Positions 35,030-44,292 of a DNA stretch of 64,000 nt are shown here, piece after piece; the stretch's first letter is position 1; each line of letters opens with the position of its first letter. The notes under the pieces are model-generated. The model saw nothing but the letters and a program-made list of their open reading frames with translations. It was not told where the DNA came from and did not search any database. This DNA comes from Shewanella algidipiscicola. GTDB lineage: Bacteria > Pseudomonadota > Gammaproteobacteria > Enterobacterales > Shewanellaceae. The translations under genes and the position numbers were made by a program. Location: contig NZ_QPQT01000003.1 of NCBI RefSeq assembly GCF_003605125.1, positions 62,001-126,000 on the forward strand, given 5' to 3'.

Positions 35030-36658
35030 ATGACTGAACCAGTATTAAATAAAGAGCAGACGGACACATCCATTCGCATTACGGGTGAAAGTGTTGAAGG
35101 ACAAGAAACGGTACTTAATGAGGGGGCACTGAGTTTACTCGAAGTGTTATGTCGTGAGTTTGCCGATGAAGTGCCTAAGTTATTAGCTGCTCGCAAAGCT
35201 AAGCAAGCAGTGATTGATGGGGGCAGTTTACCTGACTTTTTGCCTGAAACTCGCGCTATCAGAGATGGCGACTGGCAAATCCGTGGTATTCCTGATGATT
35301 TAACCGACCGCCGGGTTGAGATCACTGGCCCAGTTGATCGTAAAATGATCATTAATGCCCTGAATGCTAACGTTAAAGTGTTTATGGCCGATTTTGAGGA
35401 TTCACTGGCCCCCAGTTGGTCTAAGGTGATTGAAGGTCAAATTAATTTACGTGATGCGGTGCGCGGTGAGATTGAGTTTACCGCTCCGGAAACGGGTAAA
35501 CATTACGCCTTAAAAGACGACCCTGCTGTATTGGTGTGCCGCGTACGTGGCCTTCACCTTATTGAAAAGCATGTCGAGTTTAACGGTAAGCCTATTCCTG
35601 GTTCGCTATTCGATTTTTGTCTCTATTTTTACCATAACTATCGTCAACTATTGGCAAAAGGCAGTGGACCTTATTTTTACATTCCTAAGCTGGAAAGCCA
35701 TGTTGAAGCGCGCTGGTGGGCCAAGGTATTTGCCTTTGTTGAAGAACGTTTTTGTTTAACACCGGGCACCATCAAATGTACCTGTTTGGTTGAAACTCTC
35801 CCTGCTGTGTTTGAAATGGAAGAGATCCTTTATGAGCTGCGCTCAAACATCGTAGCGCTTAACTGTGGTCGTTGGGATTATATCTTTAGCTATATTAAAA
35901 CCCTTAAAAACCATCCAGATCGTGTATTACCTGATAGACAAGCCGTCACCATGGATAAGCCATTTTTGAGTGCTTATTCTCGACTCTTGATTAAAACATG
36001 TCATAAGCGTGGTGCATTAGCCATGGGCGGAATGGCAGCATTTATTCCTGCTAAAGATCCAGCGCAAAATGAAGCGGTACTAGCCAAAGTTCGTGGCGAT
36101 AAAGAGCTCGAAGCGCGCAACGGTCACGACGGTACTTGGGTGGCACATCCTGGTCTTGCTGATACGGCTATGAGTATTTTTAACGAATATATTGGTGAAG
36201 ATCATGTCAATCAATTGCATATCACTCGTGATGTCGATGCCCCGATTTTAGCCCGAGATCTGCTATTACCCTGTGACGGTGAGCGAACCGAAGCCGGTAT
36301 GCGCCTCAATATTCGCATTGCGCTGCAATATATCGAAGCTTGGATCAATGGTAATGGTTGTGTGCCTATTTACGGTTTGATGGAAGATGCTGCGACCGCT
36401 GAGATCTCTCGCACCTCTATTTGGCAGTGGATCCAACATAAGCAGAAATTGTCCAATGGCAAACTGGTGACTAAGGATTTATTTAAAGAGATGCTCGTTG
36501 AGGAGTTAGCCAACGTCAAACTTGAAGTCGGGCCTGATAGGTTTACCCGTGGTAGTTATACCCAAGCGGCGGTGCTGCTAGAGCAGATCACCACTTCTGA
36601 TGAGCTGGTCGACTTCTTAACATTACCAGGTTATGAAATTTTAACGCAGGCTGATTAG
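35030..36658 (+). CDS. aceB: malate synthase A
   Basis: Glyoxylate shunt: condenses glyoxylate with acetyl-CoA to malate. About 542 residues, the normal size of type A enzymes. Typical stretches include TDRRVEITGPVDRKMIINALN, VFMADFEDSLAPSW (catalytic region, near residue 115), CTCLVETLPAVFEMEEILYEL and NCGRWDYIFSYIKT (near 285). An in-frame ATG at 35009 would add 7 residues; 35030 is chosen as GGGAG lies about 10 bases upstream. aceA follows after 134 bases, so an aceBA operon is likely. Confidence 0.95.
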   Translation: MTEPVLNKEQTDTSIRITGESVEGQETVLNEGALSLLEVLCREFADEVPKLLAARKAKQAVIDGGSLPDFLPETRAIRDGDWQIRGIPDDLTDRRVEITGPVDRKMIINALNANVKVFMADFEDSLAPSWSKVIEGQINLRDAVRGEIEFTAPETGKHYALKDDPAVLVCRVRGLHLIEKHVEFNGKPIPGSLFDFCLYFYHNYRQLLAKGSGPYFYIPKLESHVEARWWAKVFAFVEERFCLTPGTIKCTCLVETLPAVFEMEEILYELRSNIVALNCGRWDYIFSYIKTLKNHPDRVLPDRQAVTMDKPFLSAYSRLLIKTCHKRGALAMGGMAAFIPAKDPAQNEAVLAKVRGDKELEARNGHDGTWVAHPGLADTAMSIFNEYIGEDHVNQLHITRDVDAPILARDLLLPCDGERTEAGMRLNIRIALQYIEAWINGNGCVPIYGLMEDAATAEISRTSIWQWIQHKQKLSNGKLVTKDLFKEMLVEELANVKLEVGPDRFTRGSYTQAAVLLEQITTSDELVDFLTLPGYEILTQAD

Positions 36659-36792
36659 TTTTATCGATTTAACCTATTAATTTAATTCGAATAAATGGGG
36701 TAAATGGGTTACCCCAACTCGCAATATTTAGCGCCTTTGGAATGAAGCAGTATTGATTGGCACTGAATCCTAACACACTTATGGAGATGATT

Positions 36793-38118
36793 ATGACTAA
36801 GGCAACTACACAGATTTCACGTCAAGAGCAAATTGATGCGATAAAAAAGGACTGGGCTGAAAATCCTCGCTGGGCAGGCGTTCGTCGTCCTTACACAGCG
36901 GAAGAAGTAGTCGCCTTACGCGGATCAATTGTGCCAGAAAATACTCTTGCAACTCGCGGTGCTGCCAAGCTATGGGAGTTGGTTAATGGCGGCGCGAAAA
37001 AAGGCTATGTTAACTCGCTAGGTGCTTTAACGGGTGGTCAGGCAGTACAACAAGCTAAAGCCGGTATCGAAGCTATTTACCTTTCAGGTTGGCAGGTCGC
37101 GGCCGATGCCAACCTCGCGGGCACCATGTACCCAGATCAGTCGCTATACCCAGCGAACTCAGTGCCAGCAGTCGTACAACGTATCAATAACTCGTTCCGT
37201 CGTGCTGACCAAATTCAGTGGAGCAACGAAGTTAATCCAGAAGATGAAGGTTACACTGATTACTTCCTACCGATCGTTGCCGATGCTGAAGCCGGCTTCG
37301 GTGGTGTTTTGAATGCTTACGAGCTAATGAAAAATATGATTGACGCAGGTGCGGCCGGTGTTCACTTTGAAGATCAGCTAGCGTCAGTGAAAAAATGTGG
37401 TCACATGGGTGGTAAAGTACTAGTACCAACTCAAGAAGCGGTACAGAAGCTGGTCTCTGCACGTCTTGCAGCCGATGTAAGTGGCGTTGAAACCCTGGTT
37501 ATTGCGCGTACTGATGCCAATGCTGCTGATCTACTGACCTCTGATTGCGACCCATATGATGCTGATTTTGTTACTGGTGAGCGTACATCTGAAGGTTTCT
37601 ACCGCGTGAATGCAGGTATCGAACAAGCGATTTCGCGTGGTCTGGCTTATGCACCTTATGCCGATCTTATCTGGTGTGAAACCGCTAAGCCCGATCTAGA
37701 AGAAGCACGCCGTTTTGCTGAAGCAATCCATGCGCAATACCCAGATCAGTTGCTTGCTTATAACTGCTCACCTTCATTTAACTGGAAGAAAAACTTGGAT
37801 GACGCCACTATTGCACGCTTCCAGCAAGCGCTGTCTGATATGGGTTATAAGTACCAGTTTATCACTTTAGCCGGTATTCATAACATGTGGTACAACATGT
37901 TCGATCTTGCTTATGACTACGCTCGTGGCGAAGGCATGAAGCACTATGTTGAAAAAGTACAAGAAGTGGAATTTGCCGCGGCGAAGAAAGGTTATACCTT
38001 CGTGGCGCATCAGCAAGAAGTGGGTACTGGTTATTTCGATAAAGTGACAAATGTTATTCAAGGCGGTCAATCTTCAGTGACTGCACTGACAGGCTCTACC
38101 GAAGAAGATCAGTTTTAA
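36793..38118 (+). CDS. aceA: isocitrate lyase
   Basis: Glyoxylate shunt: cleaves isocitrate to glyoxylate and succinate. About 442 residues. The catalytic loop [14 protein letters not shown] (near 193) is the family signature; other clear parts are [46 protein letters not shown]-type [13 protein letters not shown], and [14 protein letters not shown] at 36793 has GGAG 7 bases upstream; an earlier ATG at 36781 and frames above it lack support. A terminator follows. Confidence 0.97.
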   Translation: MTKATTQISRQEQIDAIKKDWAENPRWAGVRRPYTAEEVVALRGSIVPENTLATRGAAKLWELVNGGAKKGYVNSLGALTGGQAVQQAKAGIEAIYLSGWQVAADANLAGTMYPDQSLYPANSVPAVVQRINNSFRRADQIQWSNEVNPEDEGYTDYFLPIVADAEAGFGGVLNAYELMKNMIDAGAAGVHFEDQLASVKKCGHMGGKVLVPTQEAVQKLVSARLAADVSGVETLVIARTDANAADLLTSDCDPYDADFVTGERTSEGFYRVNAGIEQAISRGLAYAPYADLIWCETAKPDLEEARRFAEAIHAQYPDQLLAYNCSPSFNWKKNLDDATIARFQQALSDMGYKYQFITLAGIHNMWYNMFDLAYDYARGEGMKHYVEKVQEVEFAAAKKGYTFVAHQQEVGTGYFDKVTNVIQGGQSSVTALTGSTEEDQF

Positions 38119-38158
38119 GGGTAACCCTTTCGACTTGCTGTAGTTTACAGCGGTTGTT

Positions 38159-38199
38159 CCTCGCACTGTGTCCTACGTGCAGTGCGAGGTTTTTATTTT
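38159..38199 (+). terminator. terminator of aceBA
   Basis: CCTCGCACTG / CAGTGCGAGG, 10-bp perfect stem with an 11-base loop, then TTTTTATTTT. Confidence 0.9.
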
Positions 38200-38586
38200 C
38201 ATCCAACTTGGATAGACAATTTAGCGTGTTTTGGCGGCCTACCTTGAGTCGCCTTTTTTATTGCCTCCCTTTCTTTTTAAAACCCTCTGACCGTATTTAC
38301 TCATACTCGTTTGAAACAATAATCTGTCAGTATTGTATGCAGTTTTTTACATGGGAATCGGCATTAATAGATGCCTTCACTCGCTGTCGGCTAAGTTGTG
38401 AAGCCTGTGGTTACTCATTCCCAATGTGCTAAGTAAAATGGTAAAACTGTGATGTAATGCAAAAGTATAAAGTCATGTTTATATGTATCTGTTATGTTAA
38501 TCTTTTTGTGGGTCTATACTTATGGCTACTTAGTGTGGGTTGTGGCGCTGTGACCCTATTTCATTTCTCTTAGAGTCGAGTAACCA
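38200..38586. other. intergenic region aceA-HDOD gene
   Basis: No supported gene. A 92-codon frame (38154-38432) starts inside the aceA terminator; its end has two CxxC pairs (CQYC, CEAC), which is curious but not enough to call a gene. Confidence 0.35.
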
Positions 38587-40050
38587 TTGAAGGCTATTAA
38601 TCCAGGTAAAGGCACCGATTATTGGGCCAAACGCATCAGTGAACAAGAGATGCCTGCGCTGTCATCTATGGTCAAATCGTTAGAGAAACTGGCCAAAGAT
38701 GATACCTCCTCCTTGGCCATTTTAGGTCGTAGTGTGATGCATGATAATGCGCTAACCTCGCGCATATTACGGGTTGCGAATAGTGCGATATACAATAAGG
38801 GCATCTCCCATGTCACTACGATCAGCCGCGCAGCTGTGGTATTAGGTTTCGATACTATACGTAATATCTGTATCACCGCTAAACTCCTTAGTAGCCTATT
38901 AGATAACAAGGGCTTATCTGAGCCTGTATACCAACGTCTGCTGAGTTTAATGGCGCGCGCTTTTCAGGCGGCAATGTTGGCTAAAATGATGCTTATTGAG
39001 CACGATGAAGAGTTACAAGAAGAGGTGTTTGTTGCGGCATTACTTTATCATCTTGGCGAAAGTGCCTTTTGGAGTATGGGCGGAGAGATCACCGAGCGGC
39101 TCGACGCCGACTTAACTCTCGCCGAACCTGCATTGCAAAGCGGCCTAGTACGCGAGCATTTAGGCACCTCTTTTAACCAATTGTCGATAGGTATTGCAAG
39201 AAGTTGGGGCTTAGGTGATGTATTGGTAAAGTCGTTATCTCACCCCGATGACCGTATGCCGGAGATCAGGGCTATTTTTTTAGCTAATAAGATCAGTGAG
39301 CAGATGCAAGCTAATCCTATCGACATGATCATGCTTAATAAGCGGATAAAGCAGGCGGCGGATATGTTAGCTATCGATATAGATGAATTTAAAAATCGTA
39401 TGCTTAGCTGTAGTGACGCCACCCAAAAGTTAGCCGAAAGTTATGGTGCTCACGTGTTAGTGGATTATTTACCTAGTACTAAGGAGTTGGCATTGCCGAT
39501 GGAGCAGGCTGCTGCAATGAACCCGTTACGTCAACCGAATGTCGCCGTACAAATGAATAAGCTCCGCCAATTAACCGACTGCGCCATGAGCCGAGCTAAC
39601 TTTAATGAGGTCATTGGCATTACCTTGGAGGGGATGTTAATGGGTATAGGGCTCGATCGATGTAGTGTCATGTTGTTGTCGCCAAATCGCAAACGCTTGC
39701 AACCGCGCATTGTGTTGGGTGATAACGCCGAGTCGATGAAGCATGATTTGCTTATTGAGCTGCTGCCACGTAAAAGTGTCTTTTCTGACTGTATAGATCG
39801 CAAATTGTCGCTGTTAATCGATAATCCTTACGCAGATAAATGGCGTTTGCATATTACGAGCGAACTCATTAAGCATACCTCGGCAACGGGGTTTATGTTG
39901 GCTCCAGTGATCATCGACAATAAAGTGATTGGTATTTTGTATGCGGATCGCCACAGTTCAGATAGGCCAATTATTCAAGATGACTTTGAGCGTTTTACCC
40001 ACTTTGCGCAACTTACCAATCTGTGTTTGTCTATGACATTAGGTCATTAG
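38587..40050 (+). CDS. HDOD-GAF domain signalling protein
   Basis: 487 residues. N-terminal HDOD domain (about 20-230): MPALSSMVKSLEKLAKDD, LTSRILRVANSAIYNKG, ISRAAVVLGFDTIRNICI, VFVAALLYHLGESAFW. C-terminal GAF-like domain (about 330-485): ALDRCSVMLLSP-type GLDRCSVMLLSPNRKRL and VIIDNKVIGILYADR. HDOD proteins act in signalling, often with c-di-GMP or chemotaxis pathways, and lack HD phosphohydrolase activity. TTG start at 38587. Single gene; partner unknown. Confidence 0.88.
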   Translation: MKAINPGKGTDYWAKRISEQEMPALSSMVKSLEKLAKDDTSSLAILGRSVMHDNALTSRILRVANSAIYNKGISHVTTISRAAVVLGFDTIRNICITAKLLSSLLDNKGLSEPVYQRLLSLMARAFQAAMLAKMMLIEHDEELQEEVFVAALLYHLGESAFWSMGGEITERLDADLTLAEPALQSGLVREHLGTSFNQLSIGIARSWGLGDVLVKSLSHPDDRMPEIRAIFLANKISEQMQANPIDMIMLNKRIKQAADMLAIDIDEFKNRMLSCSDATQKLAESYGAHVLVDYLPSTKELALPMEQAAAMNPLRQPNVAVQMNKLRQLTDCAMSRANFNEVIGITLEGMLMGIGLDRCSVMLLSPNRKRLQPRIVLGDNAESMKHDLLIELLPRKSVFSDCIDRKLSLLIDNPYADKWRLHITSELIKHTSATGFMLAPVIIDNKVIGILYADRHSSDRPIIQDDFERFTHFAQLTNLCLSMTLGH

Positions 40051-40074
40051 ATCCACTTTTAAAGTAAAATCCTA

Positions 40075-40899
40075 TTAATGCCAGTTGACAGGATCGAGTT
40101 TAAAAAACTGACTCATCTGCTGATAGAGTGCTGGATGTTGTTGATAAAATGGCTCAGGCTGCTCAAAAAAAGTTTCAGTGACGACCGCAAAAAACTCCGC
40201 CGGGTTGGTCGCACCGTAATAGTTAAACAGTGAGGGGAGCCGATGTTCAGCTTGATATTGTAAGGTTGCATATTCCTTACGCATTATCTCAGACCACGTG
40301 GCGTAATCTCGGGGTGAGGCTAAAATAGGCGCGCCGTTGGAGTGACCATCCTCTTGGTCTAGCTGGTGGGCAAATTCATGGATAACCACATTATGGCCAT
40401 TATTAGGCTGAGCGGCATCGTCTTTCGCGGTATCCCATGACAGAACCACCTTGCCAAATTCCCATGACTCTCCCGACAAGACGTTTTGTCCATTCCATAC
40501 TACGCCGTCGGTATTACGCAGTGAGTTGTTGACGATAAAGAGGCTAGGGTAGACCAATATTTGTTTCAATTTGGGATAGTAGTCTGTATTCCTATTGAGC
40601 AAGAGCAGGCATGCTTGTGCTGCAATAGTGACCCTGATTTCATCATCAATCACGATACCTTGGCAGCCAATAAATTGTTTTTCGGCAATAAAAATTTTGA
40701 TGTGTTGTTTAAGTTGTAACTGTAAGTTACTCGGTAAAGCGCGAAAATAGGGCATACGCCGTTTGATTATGGTGCGCCAATGGCGAGGAAAAGGTTGAGC
40801 CTTAATTTTGTGCCGTTTAAACCTGATATATGCTGGCTTGAGCAAAATATAGCTAATGGCTGCGCCGCTAAGCAAGACTATGAGAAAAATTGCCAGCAT
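40075..40899 (-). CDS. mtfA: zinc peptidase MtfA-like (M90 family)
   Basis: 274 residues: an N-terminal membrane segment (about 1-20), then the MtfA domain with zinc motif HEFAHQLDQEDG (near 190), and a downstream NPAEFFAVVTETFFEQP with a conserved glutamate. E. coli MtfA is a soluble peptidase that also binds the repressor Mlc; here the N-terminal membrane helix would tether it to the inner membrane, which is common in marine members. ATG at 40899 has AGGAGAT upstream. Convergent with the HDOD gene. Confidence 0.92.
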   Translation of the reverse strand: MLAIFLIVLLSGAAISYILLKPAYIRFKRHKIKAQPFPRHWRTIIKRRMPYFRALPSNLQLQLKQHIKIFIAEKQFIGCQGIVIDDEIRVTIAAQACLLLLNRNTDYYPKLKQILVYPSLFIVNNSLRNTDGVVWNGQNVLSGESWEFGKVVLSWDTAKDDAAQPNNGHNVVIHEFAHQLDQEDGHSNGAPILASPRDYATWSEIMRKEYATLQYQAEHRLPSLFNYYGATNPAEFFAVVTETFFEQPEPFYQQHPALYQQMSQFFKLDPVNWH

Positions 40900-41335
40900 T
40901 TCAATCTCCTTTATTCGATATGATTGATATTTGGGCGCGCAATGGGTTTTCAAGGGCGAGGTGCATTGTCTTTGGTGGTGTGCAATAAGTCACCTTGAGT
41001 ACCCGAGTCCCAATAAATGCATTACAAGTGCTTGTTACTACAACCTTGTCGTTGGACTGTCATCCGCTAAATTGAAGGTCTTGTCTTGTTTGAATTGTGG
41101 TTTGGGAGCCTTGCCTAATTAGGGTAACGGTAGGTTTGCTTTCATGAGATGGTAATCAATACAGTAAAGTGGCTGAAACAAAAAAAAGCTGGCAGCGTGG
41201 ATGAACTATTTGGGAAAGTTCACTGCCAGAAAAGGTCGGAAGAAATAGGGGCCTTACTGTCTTCGTAAAGTGTATTTTTTCGTATTCAAACGCGAGTTTT
41301 GAGTCTCTGTTACGTTATTTGATTGACATTTAGAG
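40900..41335. other. intergenic region mtfA / ParA partner
   Basis: No supported gene. Near the end of the ParA-partner gene it holds a structured repeat (41189-41229): CTGGCAG...TGAACT pairs with AGTTCA-CTGCCAG, a 13-bp stem with a 6-base bulge and 9-base loop. Confidence 0.45.
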
Positions 41336-41764
41336 TTAATCGACATGCATTGATTGCTCTGTTTGTCGACGTTCGGTGTCATTAAGTGAGTAATGATGTT
41401 CAATCAAACAGCGGATTAACTTTGATTTAGCCATATCACAGCCATCGGCTAATTCAGCCAGATGGGCGATAGCGGACTCGCTCAAGGTGAAGGTCGCTTT
41501 TCGGTAGGGCGCGACGTTTTTATTACGCTGCGCTACAGCCGCACTTGAGGGTAAGGTTAGTGGCTCGCGTACGCCATTAAAGCCGGTTTCAAGTGCAATG
41601 ACTTGTGCCGCGGTGCGGCTGTGCTCGGGGCGTCCGCTGGCATAATGGTCGGCATCATTAATGAAGTCATTAATCAATGCATCTAACGAAACCTGTTTAG
41701 CCTGTCGCTGACCATTGTTTTGTTCACACTGCGTAGCGTTTTTCTTGAGATCCGCCAGTCCCAT
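41336..41764 (-). CDS. ParA partner with ribbon-helix-helix-like C-terminus
   Basis: 142 residues. A polar N-terminal half with LDALINDFINDADHYASG, then a C-terminal segment YRKATFTLSESAIAHLAELADGCDMAKSKLIRCLIEHHY that reads like a ribbon-helix-helix DNA-binding domain. It overlaps the 3' end of the ParA gene by 41 bases on the same strand, so the two are coupled. Together they look like a ParA plus small DNA-binding adaptor as in plasmid partition or protein-positioning systems. Exact role unknown. Confidence 0.72.
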   Translation of the reverse strand: MGLADLKKNATQCEQNNGQRQAKQVSLDALINDFINDADHYASGRPEHSRTAAQVIALETGFNGVREPLTLPSSAAVAQRNKNVAPYRKATFTLSESAIAHLAELADGCDMAKSKLIRCLIEHHYSLNDTERRQTEQSMHVD

Positions 41765-42467
41765 AGTTACCTCTTAACTTATCCATCTGCTTTTTGGTGA
41801 GACGCTTGCGTATTTCCGTGGCACTGGCAGCTTGCAACATTTCACAGGCAATAGTGCGGATCTCGTCGGCGGCTTTGCTTTTTGGGTCGGTTTCCATAAC
41901 GGATAAACCTGACTCTTCACTGTCATCATAAATATTACGACTGTAAGTGATCGCATCGAGTACATTAATATCGTAGGTTTTGCAGACTTCTTTGGCTTCG
42001 ATAATGCGATTGGCCTGATTAGGCAGGCTAGGGCATTGAGTGATAACAAATGAAGCGCGCATGTTAGGGTTAATCATCATACACGTGGCGACGATATCGT
42101 CCATATGGCTTACGGTTTTGAGGTCGCGGCGTTTAGGTCTGAGCGGCATCAATACATGAGAGGCCACAGACATACTCGCTCGAAGGGCTAAGTTATCTTG
42201 TCCGCCACAATCAACAATCACGAAATCATAATGCTGTTCTAGGCTGAGCAAGTCGTTGCGAATTTTACCGTACAACTGCACGCAGTTAATACTGGCTAAA
42301 TTGCTATTGTTATTGCGCGCTTGGATCCAGTCTGATGTGGTGCGCTGGGGATCGCAGTCAACCATGATAACCGAGGCGCCACACTCTATCGTTAGAAATA
42401 CAGCTACGTTTTGGGCTAAGCAACTCTTGCCGCTGCCGCCTTTTTCACCGCCAACTAAAATGATCAT
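41724..42467 (-). CDS. ParA/MinD family ATPase
   Basis: 247 residues with a deviant Walker A KGGSGKS (9-15, the signature lysine of the ParA family at the start), Walker A' IMVDCDPQRTTSDW (near 36), and Walker B VIVDCGGQD (near 84). Members of this class move plasmids, chromosomes or protein clusters by nucleotide-dependent DNA binding. It is not the main soj/parA, which lies near gidB and parB; there is no parB beside it, but an RHH-like partner. RBS GAGAGGAA before the ATG. Confidence 0.9.
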   Translation of the reverse strand: MIILVGGEKGGSGKSCLAQNVAVFLTIECGASVIMVDCDPQRTTSDWIQARNNNSNLASINCVQLYGKIRNDLLSLEQHYDFVIVDCGGQDNLALRASMSVASHVLMPLRPKRRDLKTVSHMDDIVATCMMINPNMRASFVITQCPSLPNQANRIIEAKEVCKTYDINVLDAITYSRNIYDDSEESGLSVMETDPKSKAADEIRTIACEMLQAASATEIRKRLTKKQMDKLRGNYGTGGSQEKRYAV

Positions 42468-42996
42468 TTCGTTCCTCTCGACTGTGAATGATTGCCGATG
42501 TTATTGATTTTTAGCTCGTAAATCCCTGAGGGGGACGCTACTTAACGCCTTGCTGAATCGATCTTGTTTGTTAATTTAGGGGCTAATGTGTTATCCGTCA
42601 ACAGTATGATTTTTGACACTTTTTTTTGATAATGGCAGGCGCCATTATATTGACCTAGATGGATGAGCGGCAAAAAGTTGGCGCTAATCGTCGCAGTGGT
42701 TTAATTTTTTATTATATGTTTTTTAACAATGAGTTATATGTTTTGCATGACGTTATGATACGGAACATGACTCGGATGGATATGGCATAGGTAGATAAAC
42801 AGGGTTGCTTATATGTTAATTTGTTTTGGTGTTTAGGTTTTACATTCAAATTTAATATATCTCTTATGGAGACAGCTGGGTGATTAGGGTGTGACTTAAG
42901 ACTTAGGGAAGCATCCAAGGCTAGGCAGGGATGGTACTTTATGTTCCAATAGCCCTCCCAAATGGCTCCCAAATGGCTCCCAGATGAGGACACTCA
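42468..42996. other. intergenic region upstream of ParA, with palindrome
   Basis: No gene seen. Besides the 8-bp-arm palindrome at 42629-42648 there are two and a half copies of an 11-base unit (CCCAAATGGCT) just before 42990. Confidence 0.45.
42629..42648. promoter_or_regulatory. inverted repeat upstream of the ParA gene
   Basis: ATAATGGC-AGGC-GCCATTAT, perfect 8-bp arms, about 160 bases upstream of the ParA start. Candidate operator or binding site for the RHH-like partner. Confidence 0.45.
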
Positions 42997-43215
42997 ATGG
43001 ATGACAAGCTGCTGCTCGAAGCAATTAATCAAACCATGCCGTTTGGCAAATATGCCGGACGTAAGTTACTTCAGCTACCCGAACCTTATTTAGTTTGGTT
43101 CCATAGCAAAGGATTTCCTGAGGGTAAGCTAGGTCAACAGTTGGCCTTGATGTATGAGATCAAACTCAATGGATTAGAGGAAATGCTTGCGCCGCTATTA
43201 GTTCCCAAGCAGTAA
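42997..43215 (+). CDS. DUF3820 family protein
   Basis: 72 residues with the family pattern MPFGKYAGRKLLQLPEPYLVWFHSKGFPEGKLGQQLALMYEIKLNGLE. The function is unknown; a similar motif occurs in exonuclease-associated and helicase-like proteins. It is a single short gene with no evident operon partner. Confidence 0.88.
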   Translation: MDDKLLLEAINQTMPFGKYAGRKLLQLPEPYLVWFHSKGFPEGKLGQQLALMYEIKLNGLEEMLAPLLVPKQ

Positions 43216-43345
43216 CCTTAATATTTGGGAATGAGAGCTTGCTCTAAAACTTTAGTATTGCTAGGCAATTTCCCTGAATCGACTAAAGATTTATCACCTA
43301 AGGCATGCTTTAATGCAAAGGTGATCTTAAATTAGATAAGGAAAG

Positions 43346-43651
43346 ATGATGATAGCTAAATTAGTACGTTTGGTTGCAGTGGCTACTCTGGCTTTGGGTA
43401 TTTCGAGCGCATGGGCGGCGGGTATTGTGCATGAAGGTAAAGTGCTCGACACCATGAATGCAGGTGGTTATACCTATGTACAGATTAAACAAGCGGATAA
43501 AACCTTTTGGGCTGCTGGCCCTCAGGTCGAATTAACCAAAGGTGATGTCGTTGTCGTGCAAGAGCAGATGTGGATGAATGATTTCACTAGCAAAACACTG
43601 AATCGCACTTTTGATGAATTATTATTTGTTGGCCGTATCGATAAAAAATAA
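43346..43651 (+). CDS. NrfJ-related small exported protein
   Basis: 101 residues with a Sec signal (LVAVATLALGISSAWAA) and a short mature domain: GIVHEGKVLDTMNAGGYTYVQIKQ, FWAAGPQVELTKGDVVVV, and MWMNDFTSKTLNRTFDELLFVGRI. This pattern matches the NrfJ-like family, originally seen beside nrf cytochrome c nitrite reductase genes; here it stands alone with its own terminator. The role is not established. Confidence 0.82.
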   Translation: MMIAKLVRLVAVATLALGISSAWAAGIVHEGKVLDTMNAGGYTYVQIKQADKTFWAAGPQVELTKGDVVVVQEQMWMNDFTSKTLNRTFDELLFVGRIDKK

Positions 43652-43675
43652 CCCGTCTGCTTACTATTCTTTTAA

Positions 43676-43704
43676 TAGCACCGATATGCCATTATCGGTG
43701 CTAT
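43676..43704 (+). terminator. terminator of the NrfJ-related gene
   Basis: TAGCACCGATA / TATCGGTGCTA, 11-bp stem with a 6-base loop, followed by seven T residues. Confidence 0.9.
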
Positions 43705-43760
43705 TTTTTTGTCTCGATTTAATGCAAACTAGCGTCACTTTAAGACTACCTTAACTATCT

Positions 43761-44261
43761 ATGTACAGTGTGATCCCTTATCAGGCTGGATATGCCTTGC
43801 AAGTCAGTCGACTTTACCACAGTGCAGTGCAACAGATTGCGGAGTGCCATTACAGCGCGGCGCAAAAACAGGCTTGGTCAGCGGCACCAAGATCGGCCTA
43901 CCATTGGCATAAGCGACTGACGCGGACAGCAGCCTGGCTAATGGTTGATACTGAGCAGTATGTGGGTGAACATTGGCTATGTGTTGGGTTTATTAATGTT
44001 GAAACCCATTTTCATAGCCGTGGTTATATCGACAGCTTATATGTGTTGCCTGAATATCAAGGGAAGGGACTTGCAAAGACGCTGTATCAAACCGTTGAGC
44101 GATGGGCGTTGCAAACAGGTGTTAACCGTTTGAGTGTCGATGCCTCTAGGCTGTCGCACGCCCTATTTACCTCCCAAGGCTTTAACTTGCATCACAGGCG
44201 TTATCAAGAGAAGTGTGGCCAAGTATTCCAAGCCTTTTACTTGTCAAAAACGCTGTCATAA
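43761..44261 (+). CDS. GNAT family N-acetyltransferase
   Basis: 166 residues with the acetyl-CoA binding motif A as YVLPEYQGKGLAKTLYQTVERWA (near 95-117) and a C-terminal SQGFNLHHRRYQEKCG. The substrate is not predictable. It lies between the NrfJ-related gene and a convergent phosphatase gene. Confidence 0.88.
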   Translation: MYSVIPYQAGYALQVSRLYHSAVQQIAECHYSAAQKQAWSAAPRSAYHWHKRLTRTAAWLMVDTEQYVGEHWLCVGFINVETHFHSRGYIDSLYVLPEYQGKGLAKTLYQTVERWALQTGVNRLSVDASRLSHALFTSQGFNLHHRRYQEKCGQVFQAFYLSKTLS

Positions 44262-44292
44262 TCTTTTGTTAAATTAAATACTAGGGCTAAGC

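Noticed and set aside
38154..38432. 92-codon frame with two CxxC pairs at its end
   Set aside because: Begins within the aceA terminator, no ribosome binding site, the first half has no protein-like pattern.
40931..41122. 63-codon plus-strand frame upstream of mtfA
   Set aside because: Overlaps the mtfA leader, no start-site support, unusual composition.
42712..42993. 93-codon minus-strand frame upstream of the DUF3820 gene
   Set aside because: Crosses the small tandem repeat and the leader of the DUF3820 gene; no recognisable domain.
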